Assembly: GCA_013215815.1 (NCBI GenBank)
Contig: JABSQP010000018.1
Span: forward strand, 1-42,294
DNA length: 42,294 bases
Direction of reading: 5' to 3'
Origin: Alphaproteobacteria bacterium
GTDB taxonomy: Bacteria > Pseudomonadota > Alphaproteobacteria > Micavibrionales > Micavibrionaceae
Shown here: positions 7,878-15,261 of the stretch, one piece after another
How the letters are laid out: every line of letters begins with the position of its first letter
How positions within the stretch are numbered: position 1 is the stretch's first letter
The notes under the pieces: generated by a model
Told to the model about the DNA's origin: nothing
Seen by the model: only the letters and a program-made list of their open reading frames with translations
Database searches by the model: none
Translations under genes and position numbers: made by a program

Positions 7878-9586
7878 TGAGAGGAATTGCCCTCCTCTCT
7901 GCGCTTCTTTTACTTTCTGCACCGACGCAGGCCGAAGAGCTTTTTGGCCTGTCTATGGTTGGAACACCACAATATACAGTAGAGAGCACTCACCTTGATT
8001 ATGCCAACGAAAATGCACCTAAAGGTGGCGAATTAAAACAAGCCGCTATTGGTTCTTTTGACACCCTCAATCCTTATACGATTAAAGGAAATGCCGCGAA
8101 GGGCTTAAATTTAACAACAGACCGTTTGATGGCACGCGTATGGGGAGAGCCATTTACGCTTTACCCTCTCATAGCGAAAAGCATTGAAGTACCAGAAGAT
8201 AGATCTTCCATCACATTCAACCTAAATGATAAAGCGCGCTTTCATGATGGTTCGCGCATTTCTTCAGAAGACGTCATATTTTCATTTGAGACTTTGCGAA
8301 AGTATGGACGCCCTAACATGCGCCGTATATATAAACTTGCTAAAGCTGAACCTCTCGACAGCCAAACGGTGACATTTACACTTAGCGGAGATTACGATCG
8401 TGAGACCGTGATGATCTTGGCCATGATGCCTATTCTTTCTAAAGCCTATTGGGAAGATAAAGAGTTTGATCAAACAACGTTCACCCCTCCTCTCGGTAGC
8501 GGCCCTTACCGTATTAAGGAGTTTGAAGCTGGTAGAAAAATCTCTTACGAGCGTATCAAGGATTATTGGGCTAAAGATTTACTGACCAACAAAGGGCATC
8601 ATAACTTTGATTTGATCACATATGATTACTTCCGGGATGACAGTGTCGCCTTAGAGGCTTTCAAAAAGGGGGATTTATCAATGCGCCGTGAATGGGATGC
8701 GGGTGAGTGGAACAATTCCTATAAGTTTGATGCAGTTGATAATGGTGACGTTATTAAAGAAGAGATCAAACATGGCCGTGCAGAGAAAATACGTGGTTTT
8801 ATTTTTAACACACGCCGTGCTCCTTTCAACGATATGAAGACAAGGCAAGCTCTTAATCTTTTGTTCGATTTTGATTGGGTGAACGATAACTTCTTTTACG
8901 GTGAATACAAACAAGTAGACAGCTTCTTTCCAAACACTGATTTAGGCTTCTCAGCACTGAAGGAAACAGGCAAACACCCCGAACATAAGCAAAGAGAAAA
9001 CTTACGTAAGGCAAACGCTTTATTTAAAGAAGCTGGCTGGGTTGTTGTAGACAACAAATATTATGGTCATCCAGAAACAGGTGAACCTCTATCGTTCGAA
9101 ATATTAACCGATACACCATCTATGGAAAAAATTGCGCTCGCCTATTCAAGGTATCTAGAAAAAATGGGTATTAAAGCCATTATTCGCGTCATGGACAGCG
9201 CCGCTTTTAGATCACGTATCAATGATTATGATTTCGATATGCTTCTTTATCACTGGAATTCGACCCTTTCTCCAGGAACCGAACAATATCTTTATTGGAG
9301 TTGCGAAAGTGCCAAAACACCTTCGAGGTGGAACTATGCTGGCATCTGCGATCCTGAAGTAGACACCCTCGCCAAGGCTATTCCAACAGCCAAAACACGC
9401 GAAGAATTAAAGAATTTAGCTCAAAATTTGGACCAAAAGCTTCAAGAAGGCCAATATTTTGTCCCTCTTTATTATAATCCAAATGATTATGTAGCTTACT
9501 GGGACACGTTAAAACGCCCAGAATTTGTACCGCTTTACGGCATTGTGCTAGAAACATGGTGGATGGAGCCTCAAGACGCACAATAG
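7877..9586 (+). CDS. Periplasmic oligopeptide-binding protein of ABC transporter (SBP_bac_5, YejA-like)
   Basis: The protein has 569 residues with a signal peptide (MRGIALLSALLLLSAPTQA, cleaved before EELFG) and no lipobox. Matches to family 5 solute-binding proteins include an N-terminal KGGELKQAAIGSFDTLNPY segment, FNLNDKARFHDGSRISSEDV (the HDG...ISAEDV signature, about 115-134), and the later FNTRRAPFNDMKTRQALNL. The acidic, aromatic C-terminus and the length resemble YejA-type binding proteins. It would capture oligopeptides or a related substrate in the periplasm. No permease or ATPase genes follow, so it is either an orphan receptor serving a transporter encoded elsewhere or has another ligand. 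It is translationally coupled to adenosine kinase. Confidence 0.88.
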   Translation: MRGIALLSALLLLSAPTQAEELFGLSMVGTPQYTVESTHLDYANENAPKGGELKQAAIGSFDTLNPYTIKGNAAKGLNLTTDRLMARVWGEPFTLYPLIAKSIEVPEDRSSITFNLNDKARFHDGSRISSEDVIFSFETLRKYGRPNMRRIYKLAKAEPLDSQTVTFTLSGDYDRETVMILAMMPILSKAYWEDKEFDQTTFTPPLGSGPYRIKEFEAGRKISYERIKDYWAKDLLTNKGHHNFDLITYDYFRDDSVALEAFKKGDLSMRREWDAGEWNNSYKFDAVDNGDVIKEEIKHGRAEKIRGFIFNTRRAPFNDMKTRQALNLLFDFDWVNDNFFYGEYKQVDSFFPNTDLGFSALKETGKHPEHKQRENLRKANALFKEAGWVVVDNKYYGHPETGEPLSFEILTDTPSMEKIALAYSRYLEKMGIKAIIRVMDSAAFRSRINDYDFDMLLYHWNSTLSPGTEQYLYWSCESAKTPSRWNYAGICDPEVDTLAKAIPTAKTREELKNLAQNLDQKLQEGQYFVPLYYNPNDYVAYWDTLKRPEFVPLYGIVLETWWMEPQDAQ

Positions 9587-9653
9587 ATGATTGAGGGTTC
9601 CTTTACTCACTGCTATTCTAGATAGCGTAATGATTCAAAAGGGTTTTACACGT

Positions 9654-10211
9654 ATGACTTCTAAAAATGTCCTGCTTATAGGTTCTTTCTCCGCTTTAAT
9701 GCTTGCTACCGCGTGTTCAAGCTACTCAAGCTCGTCAAAGCTTCAAGACGCACGCTATTGGCAACGCCAAAGCGTAAGCTCTTCTTTATACATGCAAGGC
9801 CCTAAGGCACAGCAAATGTTACACATTGATATTGCTGGTTGTACAAATGACATTCGTGAATTAGAGCGATTAGGCGCTATCCGTGATGTCATACCGACAC
9901 ATTACAATCACGGTAATACAATAGAACCACGCACAGCAGCAAAAGCAGAACTTGATGAGTGGGATACGCCAGAACGCGACGGATATCTCTATGCAGAGCA
10001 TCTCGATTACCATGATTTTGAAACATGCATGTATTCAAAGGGTTGGGAACGTGTTGAATATCTAAGCCACACAGATATAGACAAGGCGCGTGATGATTAC
10101 CTAGAAAACATGGGCTACAAACGTAAAAGCTCTTATGGTGATCGTGAAAACGTGACGTCATTGAACCCGGCGCACCAAAACCCTCCACCTTTCAAAAATC
10201 TCAACGAATAA
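9654..10211 (+). CDS. Predicted lipoprotein of unknown function
   Basis: From the ATG at 9654 the protein has 185 residues and begins with a lipoprotein signal peptide, MTSKNVLLIGSFSALMLATA, with lipobox LATAC and a Ser-rich stretch after the Cys. An ATG at 9630 gives a slightly longer n-region and sits a few bases after a promoter-like TTGAGG-N17-TATTCT (9591-9619), so it is a real alternative. The mature part has three further Cys residues (AGCTND, ETCMYSKGW), a helix near IRELERLGAIR and a polar C-terminus. The CMYSKGW stretch is reminiscent of small bacterial lipoproteins of unknown role, but I do not recognise a family. Confidence 0.7.
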   Translation: MTSKNVLLIGSFSALMLATACSSYSSSSKLQDARYWQRQSVSSSLYMQGPKAQQMLHIDIAGCTNDIRELERLGAIRDVIPTHYNHGNTIEPRTAAKAELDEWDTPERDGYLYAEHLDYHDFETCMYSKGWERVEYLSHTDIDKARDDYLENMGYKRKSSYGDRENVTSLNPAHQNPPPFKNLNE

Positions 10212-10234
10212 GTTTTAGAAAGTGATGCTTCGTC

Positions 10235-11227
10235 ATGACGAAAGTTCTTGTTTCACACAGAGCACAGCGTCACTTTCCGACTGAAATTCTATCTGAAAGC
10301 TGTGAACCGTTATTTTTCTTTGATGGGCTTGGCGACTTTGCTTACAAAAGTCTGGATGATGGCCATACTTACATAGAGTTTGGCGGAACGCCTGTCCTCA
10401 AAGACGGTAAGCCTGCGCTACCGCAATCTGTGCGTATTCAAAAATCCGGCACTATAATCGTACCCAGCTTCATCATGAGAGAAGACAAACTCACACAAAT
10501 CAGTGACATAGGTTTCTTTTTTCCATTTGTGACAATTGATGCTTACGATAAACAGATATCATTCCTGCAGTTCATAGAAAGCCATAATATTGCATGCGCC
10601 GAGAGCTCATCCGCTTTTATTGCATGTATGAATAAAATTCAAACGTACGATATTTTTCAGCAAAACGATATTCCCTACCCAGCCTCCTACCCTGTTACAT
10701 CAGAAGAAATGGGAGATAACATACAACAGCTCTTGGCCTTCTATCAGGCCTGTAATGGTAAGGTGATTTTGAAAACCAGCCGTAGCCGCGTTGGTTTAGG
10801 CATAGAAATCCCAAAGAATGTTTCGGACTTCATTGAGAAAGTTAAAGACTTCATCGATAACAGGGCTGAATTTATTATACAAAAGCTCGTACCGATCGAA
10901 GGGCGAAAGCACCATATTCGCGTCGCTTCATCTTATGGTTCAATAATAGCTGCTCAAAAATTTATTGCGCAAGATGGCTACGAGACATCGCATGTCGGAC
11001 AACATCAGAATGTTGAAGAGGTACCATTATCTGACAAGCAAGCTGATATTTGTCTAAAAGCAGCAAGAACGTTAGGCGTAAATAACTGTAGCCTTGATTG
11101 CCTCATCTCCAAAACAGGTGAGTTCTATATTCTAGAAGCCAATATCCTGCCTGCTGTAAATGAGTTATTTCCTGAGCAATCTGAAATCATGGTACGAAAC
11201 ATTATGAAACAGATTGGCGCGCGCTAA
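10235..11227 (+). CDS. RimK-type ATP-grasp ligase-like protein
   Basis: The protein has 330 residues. An N-terminal domain (1-120) leads to an ATP-grasp core: MNKIQTYDIFQQNDIPYPAS (the family's NK...L...GIPvP element, about 132-151), KVILKTSRSRVGLGI with the ATP-binding lysine and a short glycine loop, FIIQKLVPIEGRKHHIRVAS, and near the end LDCLISKTGEFYILEANILP, carrying the metal-binding Asp/Glu/Asn set. This architecture joins an acid to an amine (or another nucleophile) through an acyl-phosphate; substrates include amino acids, peptides and glutamate tails. There is no linked peptide-synthesis operon and the substrate cannot be deduced. It lies just downstream of the lipoprotein gene on the same strand. 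Confidence 0.75.
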   Translation: MTKVLVSHRAQRHFPTEILSESCEPLFFFDGLGDFAYKSLDDGHTYIEFGGTPVLKDGKPALPQSVRIQKSGTIIVPSFIMREDKLTQISDIGFFFPFVTIDAYDKQISFLQFIESHNIACAESSSAFIACMNKIQTYDIFQQNDIPYPASYPVTSEEMGDNIQQLLAFYQACNGKVILKTSRSRVGLGIEIPKNVSDFIEKVKDFIDNRAEFIIQKLVPIEGRKHHIRVASSYGSIIAAQKFIAQDGYETSHVGQHQNVEEVPLSDKQADICLKAARTLGVNNCSLDCLISKTGEFYILEANILPAVNELFPEQSEIMVRNIMKQIGAR

Positions 11228-11263
11228 TCTAGATTTACATCTATGCCAATGAGCTATGGTGAT

Positions 11264-12289
11264 TTAAATACGATGCTCTAATGTAACTCTTGGCGTTAGA
11301 ACAGGAACATCACTCGCAAAAACACTATGGGAAAATTTTTGATCACCACCAAAAATAGAATGAACTTGTTTGTCATCATCATAATCGACTAAACATTCTA
11401 AACGTTCGCCTATGAGAGAAAAACCTCCTAACGTGAACACTTTTCCTCTCTCTTTGCAAAATCTTATGTTGCCCATTATCGCCTCAGCAGCTCTATTCGC
11501 GTTACCGTGAGCGTTAAACAAATCCATCTCTTTTATAGAACGAAAGCTAGCTCTGAGAGCTTCGCGCAAGAAGCCATCATAACAATCAAAATCTTCTGAG
11601 CTTATATATCCCTCTAAGTCAAACGTCATATTTGCTAACCGGCTAACGTCTTCCTTACTATTGAATTGTGCTAATCGCATAGCTTGTTCAAAAACGTCAT
11701 CAGGAATAATATTCTCCAAGACCGATATTCTGGCTCTAACCCGTTCACTTACCTTGCTAACATCAGATAATCTATCCTTTGGATTCATATTCATATGGTA
11801 TCCATTGAGCGGCCAAACAAATGCACCATGGTCATAATATGCAATAAAACTTACTCTACGCACACCCAACGCTATATTTAAATCAGTAAATATTTCATCA
11901 AGCCTCGTGCCTAAGCCCTTGCCACGCATTTCTTTTGGAAGCTTAATTTCAGAAACAATGAGTTCTGGTTGATCCTCTCCAAAATCATAGGCATGCGTTT
12001 GAAACGCTGTTCTCTCCTGCCCAGGAATACAAAGCGTAAACTCTAACTCAGTGCCTCTTTGCGAAGTTTTAAAATGCTTTAATCCGCGTTTAATAGCCAG
12101 CCTAAAGCCTTGGTCAAAATAATCTGCAAATAAAGTTGATATACTTGATGGTGAGAACTCAATAAATTTATTCCACCTTTCAAGAAGGATTTCATGCGCG
12201 CCCTCTTCCAGATCAACATGCAGGCATGACCTGAAGTCAGCGCCAGTGGCTGGATTGTCTCTCCTAGGAAGCGTGCTTATGAGAGGCAT
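11264..12289 (-). CDS. GNAT-like protein of unknown function
   Basis: The protein has 341 residues from the ATG at 12289 (an in-frame TTG at 12304 is the alternative), overlapping the end of the upstream glycosyltransferase gene by 26 bases. The middle (about 95-165) reads like a GNAT acetyl-CoA-binding core: ELIVSEIKLPKEMRGKGLGT, with the RGKGLGT pyrophosphate loop, then a helix and VRRVSFIAYYDHGAFVWPLNGY. The rest, including a helical C-terminal half with HGNANRAAEA, is not recognised. It is too large for a simple acetyltransferase. Translational overlap with a GT9 glycosyltransferase hints at a role in cell-surface carbohydrate modification, but this is speculation. Confidence 0.6.
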   Translation of the reverse strand: MPLISTLPRRDNPATGADFRSCLHVDLEEGAHEILLERWNKFIEFSPSSISTLFADYFDQGFRLAIKRGLKHFKTSQRGTELEFTLCIPGQERTAFQTHAYDFGEDQPELIVSEIKLPKEMRGKGLGTRLDEIFTDLNIALGVRRVSFIAYYDHGAFVWPLNGYHMNMNPKDRLSDVSKVSERVRARISVLENIIPDDVFEQAMRLAQFNSKEDVSRLANMTFDLEGYISSEDFDCYDGFLREALRASFRSIKEMDLFNAHGNANRAAEAIMGNIRFCKERGKVFTLGGFSLIGERLECLVDYDDDKQVHSIFGGDQKFSHSVFASDVPVLTPRVTLEHRI

Positions 12290-13244
12290 TGTGAATAATC
12301 TCAAACTCTTTTTTTATTATGTCAATAACAACTTGCTGTTTTAAGGTAACCATCAAGCTTCTGTCAAAAGTTTTGGAGGAATATCCTTCAAAATCAATAA
12401 GTTGATCGAAGGTTTCTGGCGTTTGTGCAATAGCGCAATGATCACCATATGGCGCATAAAGATGCGGATAGCTTGGACCAAACAGACCCAGTGTCGGCAC
12501 GCCAGCTGCGGCGGCGGCATGCATAAGGCCACTATCATTCCCAATATAGAAATCACATTTGGATAACGCTGCGGCCACGTCGCCCGGCAAACCTTTAGCT
12601 ATACCATCAATACGTTGTGCTTCAGGAATACTTTCAAGAACAGGAGCCGCCTGCTCTTCTTCTCCTGGTGCAGCAAAAACCGCCACACGGGCGCCTGGAT
12701 AAAGCCCATCATCAGAAATAAGCCATTGCAGAACCTCTATAAAGTTCTCGGCTGGCCATGTCTTACCAATCCAATTAGCCGATGGCCCTACACCAATCAC
12801 CGGACCACCGTCTGTAATCAGTATATCAGCAAACTCTTTTTGAGATTGTGTAAAATGAAGGTTGGGCACGGGAATGCTGTCTAGCTTCATCACCTCAGCT
12901 GCCTGCTTCACCTTATGCTGGCTTTGGTCAATGTGTTTACTGAAAATATAGCGTTTGCTCGCAAATATCAGGCGTGACACAGCGCTGTCACGTAAATCAA
13001 TCACCATGTCCCACCGCGTCCCGATCACCCGCTTCCAGAGCTTAATCCAATGTCCGTGGCGCTTTTCCTTTTTCATCACAATAATATTTTCAACATTTGG
13101 GAAACCTTCGAACACACTTGATGGTAACCAGCCACACGCGACAGTGACCTTGGCTTCAGGGTGTTCATTAAGAAGATGGTCCAATAGACCCGTTGATAAA
13201 ATTCCATCGCCAAGACGCGTGGATGTGATAAAAAGTACTTTCAT
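12264..13244 (-). CDS. Glycosyltransferase family 9 (heptosyltransferase-like)
   Basis: The protein has 326 residues from the ATG at 13244 (MKVLFITSTRLGDGILSTGL), a typical GT9 start; an upstream ATG at 13286 would add a 14-residue segment that reaches into the divergent ygfZ gene and is unlikely. The Rossmann-like N-terminal domain has RLGDGILSTGLLDHL; the C-terminal nucleotide-sugar domain has VIGVGPSANWIGKTWPAENF and KCDFYIGNDSGLMHAAAAAG followed by PTLGLFGPS, the family's donor-site signature. ADP-heptose:LPS heptosyltransferases belong here, so a role in LPS core or surface glycan assembly at the inner membrane is likely. The acceptor is unknown, and no other LPS gene is nearby. Confidence 0.85.
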   Translation of the reverse strand: MKVLFITSTRLGDGILSTGLLDHLLNEHPEAKVTVACGWLPSSVFEGFPNVENIIVMKKEKRHGHWIKLWKRVIGTRWDMVIDLRDSAVSRLIFASKRYIFSKHIDQSQHKVKQAAEVMKLDSIPVPNLHFTQSQKEFADILITDGGPVIGVGPSANWIGKTWPAENFIEVLQWLISDDGLYPGARVAVFAAPGEEEQAAPVLESIPEAQRIDGIAKGLPGDVAAALSKCDFYIGNDSGLMHAAAAAGVPTLGLFGPSYPHLYAPYGDHCAIAQTPETFDQLIDFEGYSSKTFDRSLMVTLKQQVVIDIIKKEFEIIHNASHKHAS

Positions 13245-13273
13245 AACGGCTATTAGAGAGATAAGACAAGCGC

Positions 13274-14047
13274 ATGTCAAAAGCATTTTACGTTGAACTA
13301 AGCGACAGAGGCCTGATCCACGTTGAGGGAGAGGATCGTTATGATTTTCTCCAAGGCTTGATAAGCAATGACGTTCATAAAGTAAAAGAAGAAAAAATCC
13401 TCTATAGCTGCCTGCTTACTCCGCAAGGGCGCTTCCTCCATGATTTCTTTATTCATGAAGGTGATGGCTTCTTGCTGCTCGATTGTGAAGGCGGACAGCG
13501 CGCCGATGATCTGTATGAGACTTTAAACAAATACCGCCTACGATCGGACGTATTCTTATCCGTTGAAGAGAAACATCCCGTTTATGCCGTGTTTGGTGAT
13601 GATAGCCTTGGTATTGCAGATCCTAGACATTTCAAAATGGGTCGTCGCGTATTTGAAAAGCCCGATTTACCACAAGAAGATTTTAGAGAATGGGATCAGG
13701 AGCGTATTGCCCTCGGTATCCCTGATGGTAGCCGCGATATGAACGTCACTAAATCAACACTGCTTGAGTGTAATATTGATCAATTCAACGGCGTTGATTG
13801 GGATAAAGGATGTTACATGGGCCAAGAGCTTACTGCCCGCATGCATCACCGTAATCTAGGGAAGAAGCACCTGCGTGTACTTCAAAGCGATACTCCCCTC
13901 CCTGAGCCTTTTGCCGATATACACCTAAACGGTGAACTGATCGGTAATATGCGTTCTTCTTGCGAGAACATGGGCCTTGCCGTTATAAACGACACAGCAA
14001 TTGAAAGTTTGAAAGATGATTCAAGTCCAATACGTCTTCTGGGATAG
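13274..14047 (+). CDS. ygfZ: YgfZ/CAF17-like tetrahydrofolate-binding protein for Fe-S enzyme maintenance
   Basis: This 257-residue GcvT-fold protein carries the YgfZ/CAF17 signature KGCYMGQE at residues 178-185, with the conserved Cys180, followed by LTARMHHR. Early features (FLQGLISNDV, LTPQGRFLHDFF) also match. The family binds folate and supports maturation or repair of certain [4Fe-4S] enzymes in the cytoplasm; in alphaproteobacteria it corresponds to mitochondrial CAF17/IBA57. It is divergent from the GT9 gene with a gap of 29 bases. Its last 32 bases overlap the start of the HAD gene in another frame. Confidence 0.9.
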   Translation: MSKAFYVELSDRGLIHVEGEDRYDFLQGLISNDVHKVKEEKILYSCLLTPQGRFLHDFFIHEGDGFLLLDCEGGQRADDLYETLNKYRLRSDVFLSVEEKHPVYAVFGDDSLGIADPRHFKMGRRVFEKPDLPQEDFREWDQERIALGIPDGSRDMNVTKSTLLECNIDQFNGVDWDKGCYMGQELTARMHHRNLGKKHLRVLQSDTPLPEPFADIHLNGELIGNMRSSCENMGLAVINDTAIESLKDDSSPIRLLG

Positions 14048-14630
14048 CGATAACACACTCGTTGAAACAGCCGAGCATCACTGGCGCAAACATGTCGAGA
14101 CGTTAAAAATGCTCGGCATTACACTTGATGAAAAATACCGTAAGGACGTGTATGAAAATAACGGCGTTCAAAACTGGGCATGGATGAGTAAAAAGCTTGG
14201 CCTTGAAATGAGCCAGGAAGATTACCTTAACGCGATAGATAACTGGTACTTCGATCATATTGATGAAATTCAAATCCGCTCTGGTGTACTGGATGCAATC
14301 CGCTACTTTAGTGATAACGACATCCCGCAAGCCGTTGTTTCCAATGGAAGAAAACGCTCCGTTATGTCGGCACTTGATGCAAAAGACTTAACACGTCACT
14401 TTAAGTTCGTTTTGTGCAAAGAAGATTACGAAGGGCGCAAGCCTGATCCAACGCCTTACCTTACCGCTCTTGATAAAATGAAGGCGATCATGAACGCGGA
14501 AATTGATCCCGCAAACTGCCTCGTTGTTGAAGATGATCCGCTCGGCATGGAGGCCGGTGAAGCCGCCGGAATGGCTGTTTTCTTCCGTCCCGTCGGCGAT
14601 GATAAACCGTTTGATTTATTGATTAGTTAA
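14016..14630 (+). CDS. HAD-superfamily phosphatase
   Basis: This 204-residue hydrolase has HAD motif I as WDSDNTLVET (nucleophile Asp10 and acid/base Asp12), motif II in QAVVSNGRKRSV, motif III lysine in GRKPDPTPYL and motif IV in VVEDDPLGMEAGEAAGM. The helical cap (about residues 18-85) makes it a class C1 phosphatase like phosphoglycolate phosphatase or beta-phosphoglucomutase. Substrate unknown. The usual Gly of DxDGT is Asn here, which is tolerated in the superfamily. It overlaps ygfZ by 32 bases, so the two are probably translated together. Confidence 0.85.
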   Translation: MIQVQYVFWDSDNTLVETAEHHWRKHVETLKMLGITLDEKYRKDVYENNGVQNWAWMSKKLGLEMSQEDYLNAIDNWYFDHIDEIQIRSGVLDAIRYFSDNDIPQAVVSNGRKRSVMSALDAKDLTRHFKFVLCKEDYEGRKPDPTPYLTALDKMKAIMNAEIDPANCLVVEDDPLGMEAGEAAGMAVFFRPVGDDKPFDLLIS

Positions 14631-14634
14631 GACC

Positions 14635-15261
14635 ATGTGGAAACTAAAATACCAATTAAAGCAGTATTGGAAAATCACCATAAGAGACACTCTATCCCCT
14701 CTATTCGAGAAAGATAAAATATTTTCCTTTCTTACAGTTCCCATTTTTCTTTTAATCTCTTTTAAAGCTGGCGATATAAAAGATGACTTTAATGACTTAG
14801 GAAAAACCAGCACTGCAATAGCCCTAACTATTCCTTTTTAGTTTTTTTTAAACCTATGCCTAAGTCCGTTTCGTTTTTATAAAGAGGAAAGAGAATTAGG
14901 CTCTTGGGAAAAAGATAAATTTAACTACAACACACCTCAACTAGTATACACCACACATATTTACCCTAAAGATAATAGTCCCCCATATACAAAAATACGC
15001 ATCACAAATGCAGAACCTAACAGCTTTTGTAACTTCAAGATTGTTTGTGATGGTGGAATTTCACAAGCGACAATATCTCTCCATGAAAATAACACTCATT
15101 TTTTCGGTCATTTTGATCGAACAGATCATAGAGTTGGCATTAGAATAAACGATAAAAAAGAAACTAAAGTAATCTTCAATCGCCCAGAAAACTCTGACCA
15201 AACCACGGTCAGAGTCTACTTATTAAGCTGGGAGAAAACAGAATCTAAGCCGCTTTCTTAA
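14635..15261 (+). pseudogene. Membrane protein gene interrupted by an in-frame amber codon
   Basis: The ORF from the ATG at 14635 ends at a TAG (14839-14841) after 68 codons, but the same frame stays open for 139 more codons to a TAA at 15259-15261. The first part has a hydrophobic segment (IFSFLTVPIFLLISF), and a second one is cut by the stop: STAIALTIPF before it and FFLNLCLSPFRFY after it. The downstream part looks coding, with a beta-rich soluble domain (RITNAEPNSFCNFKIVCDGG, HFFGHFDRTDHRVGIRIN). I conclude that one two-helix membrane protein of 208 codons was broken by a single nonsense change, unless the codon is read through or is a sequence error. No family is recognised. The reconstructed tail overlaps the convergent ppdK stop by 17 bases. 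Confidence 0.65.
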
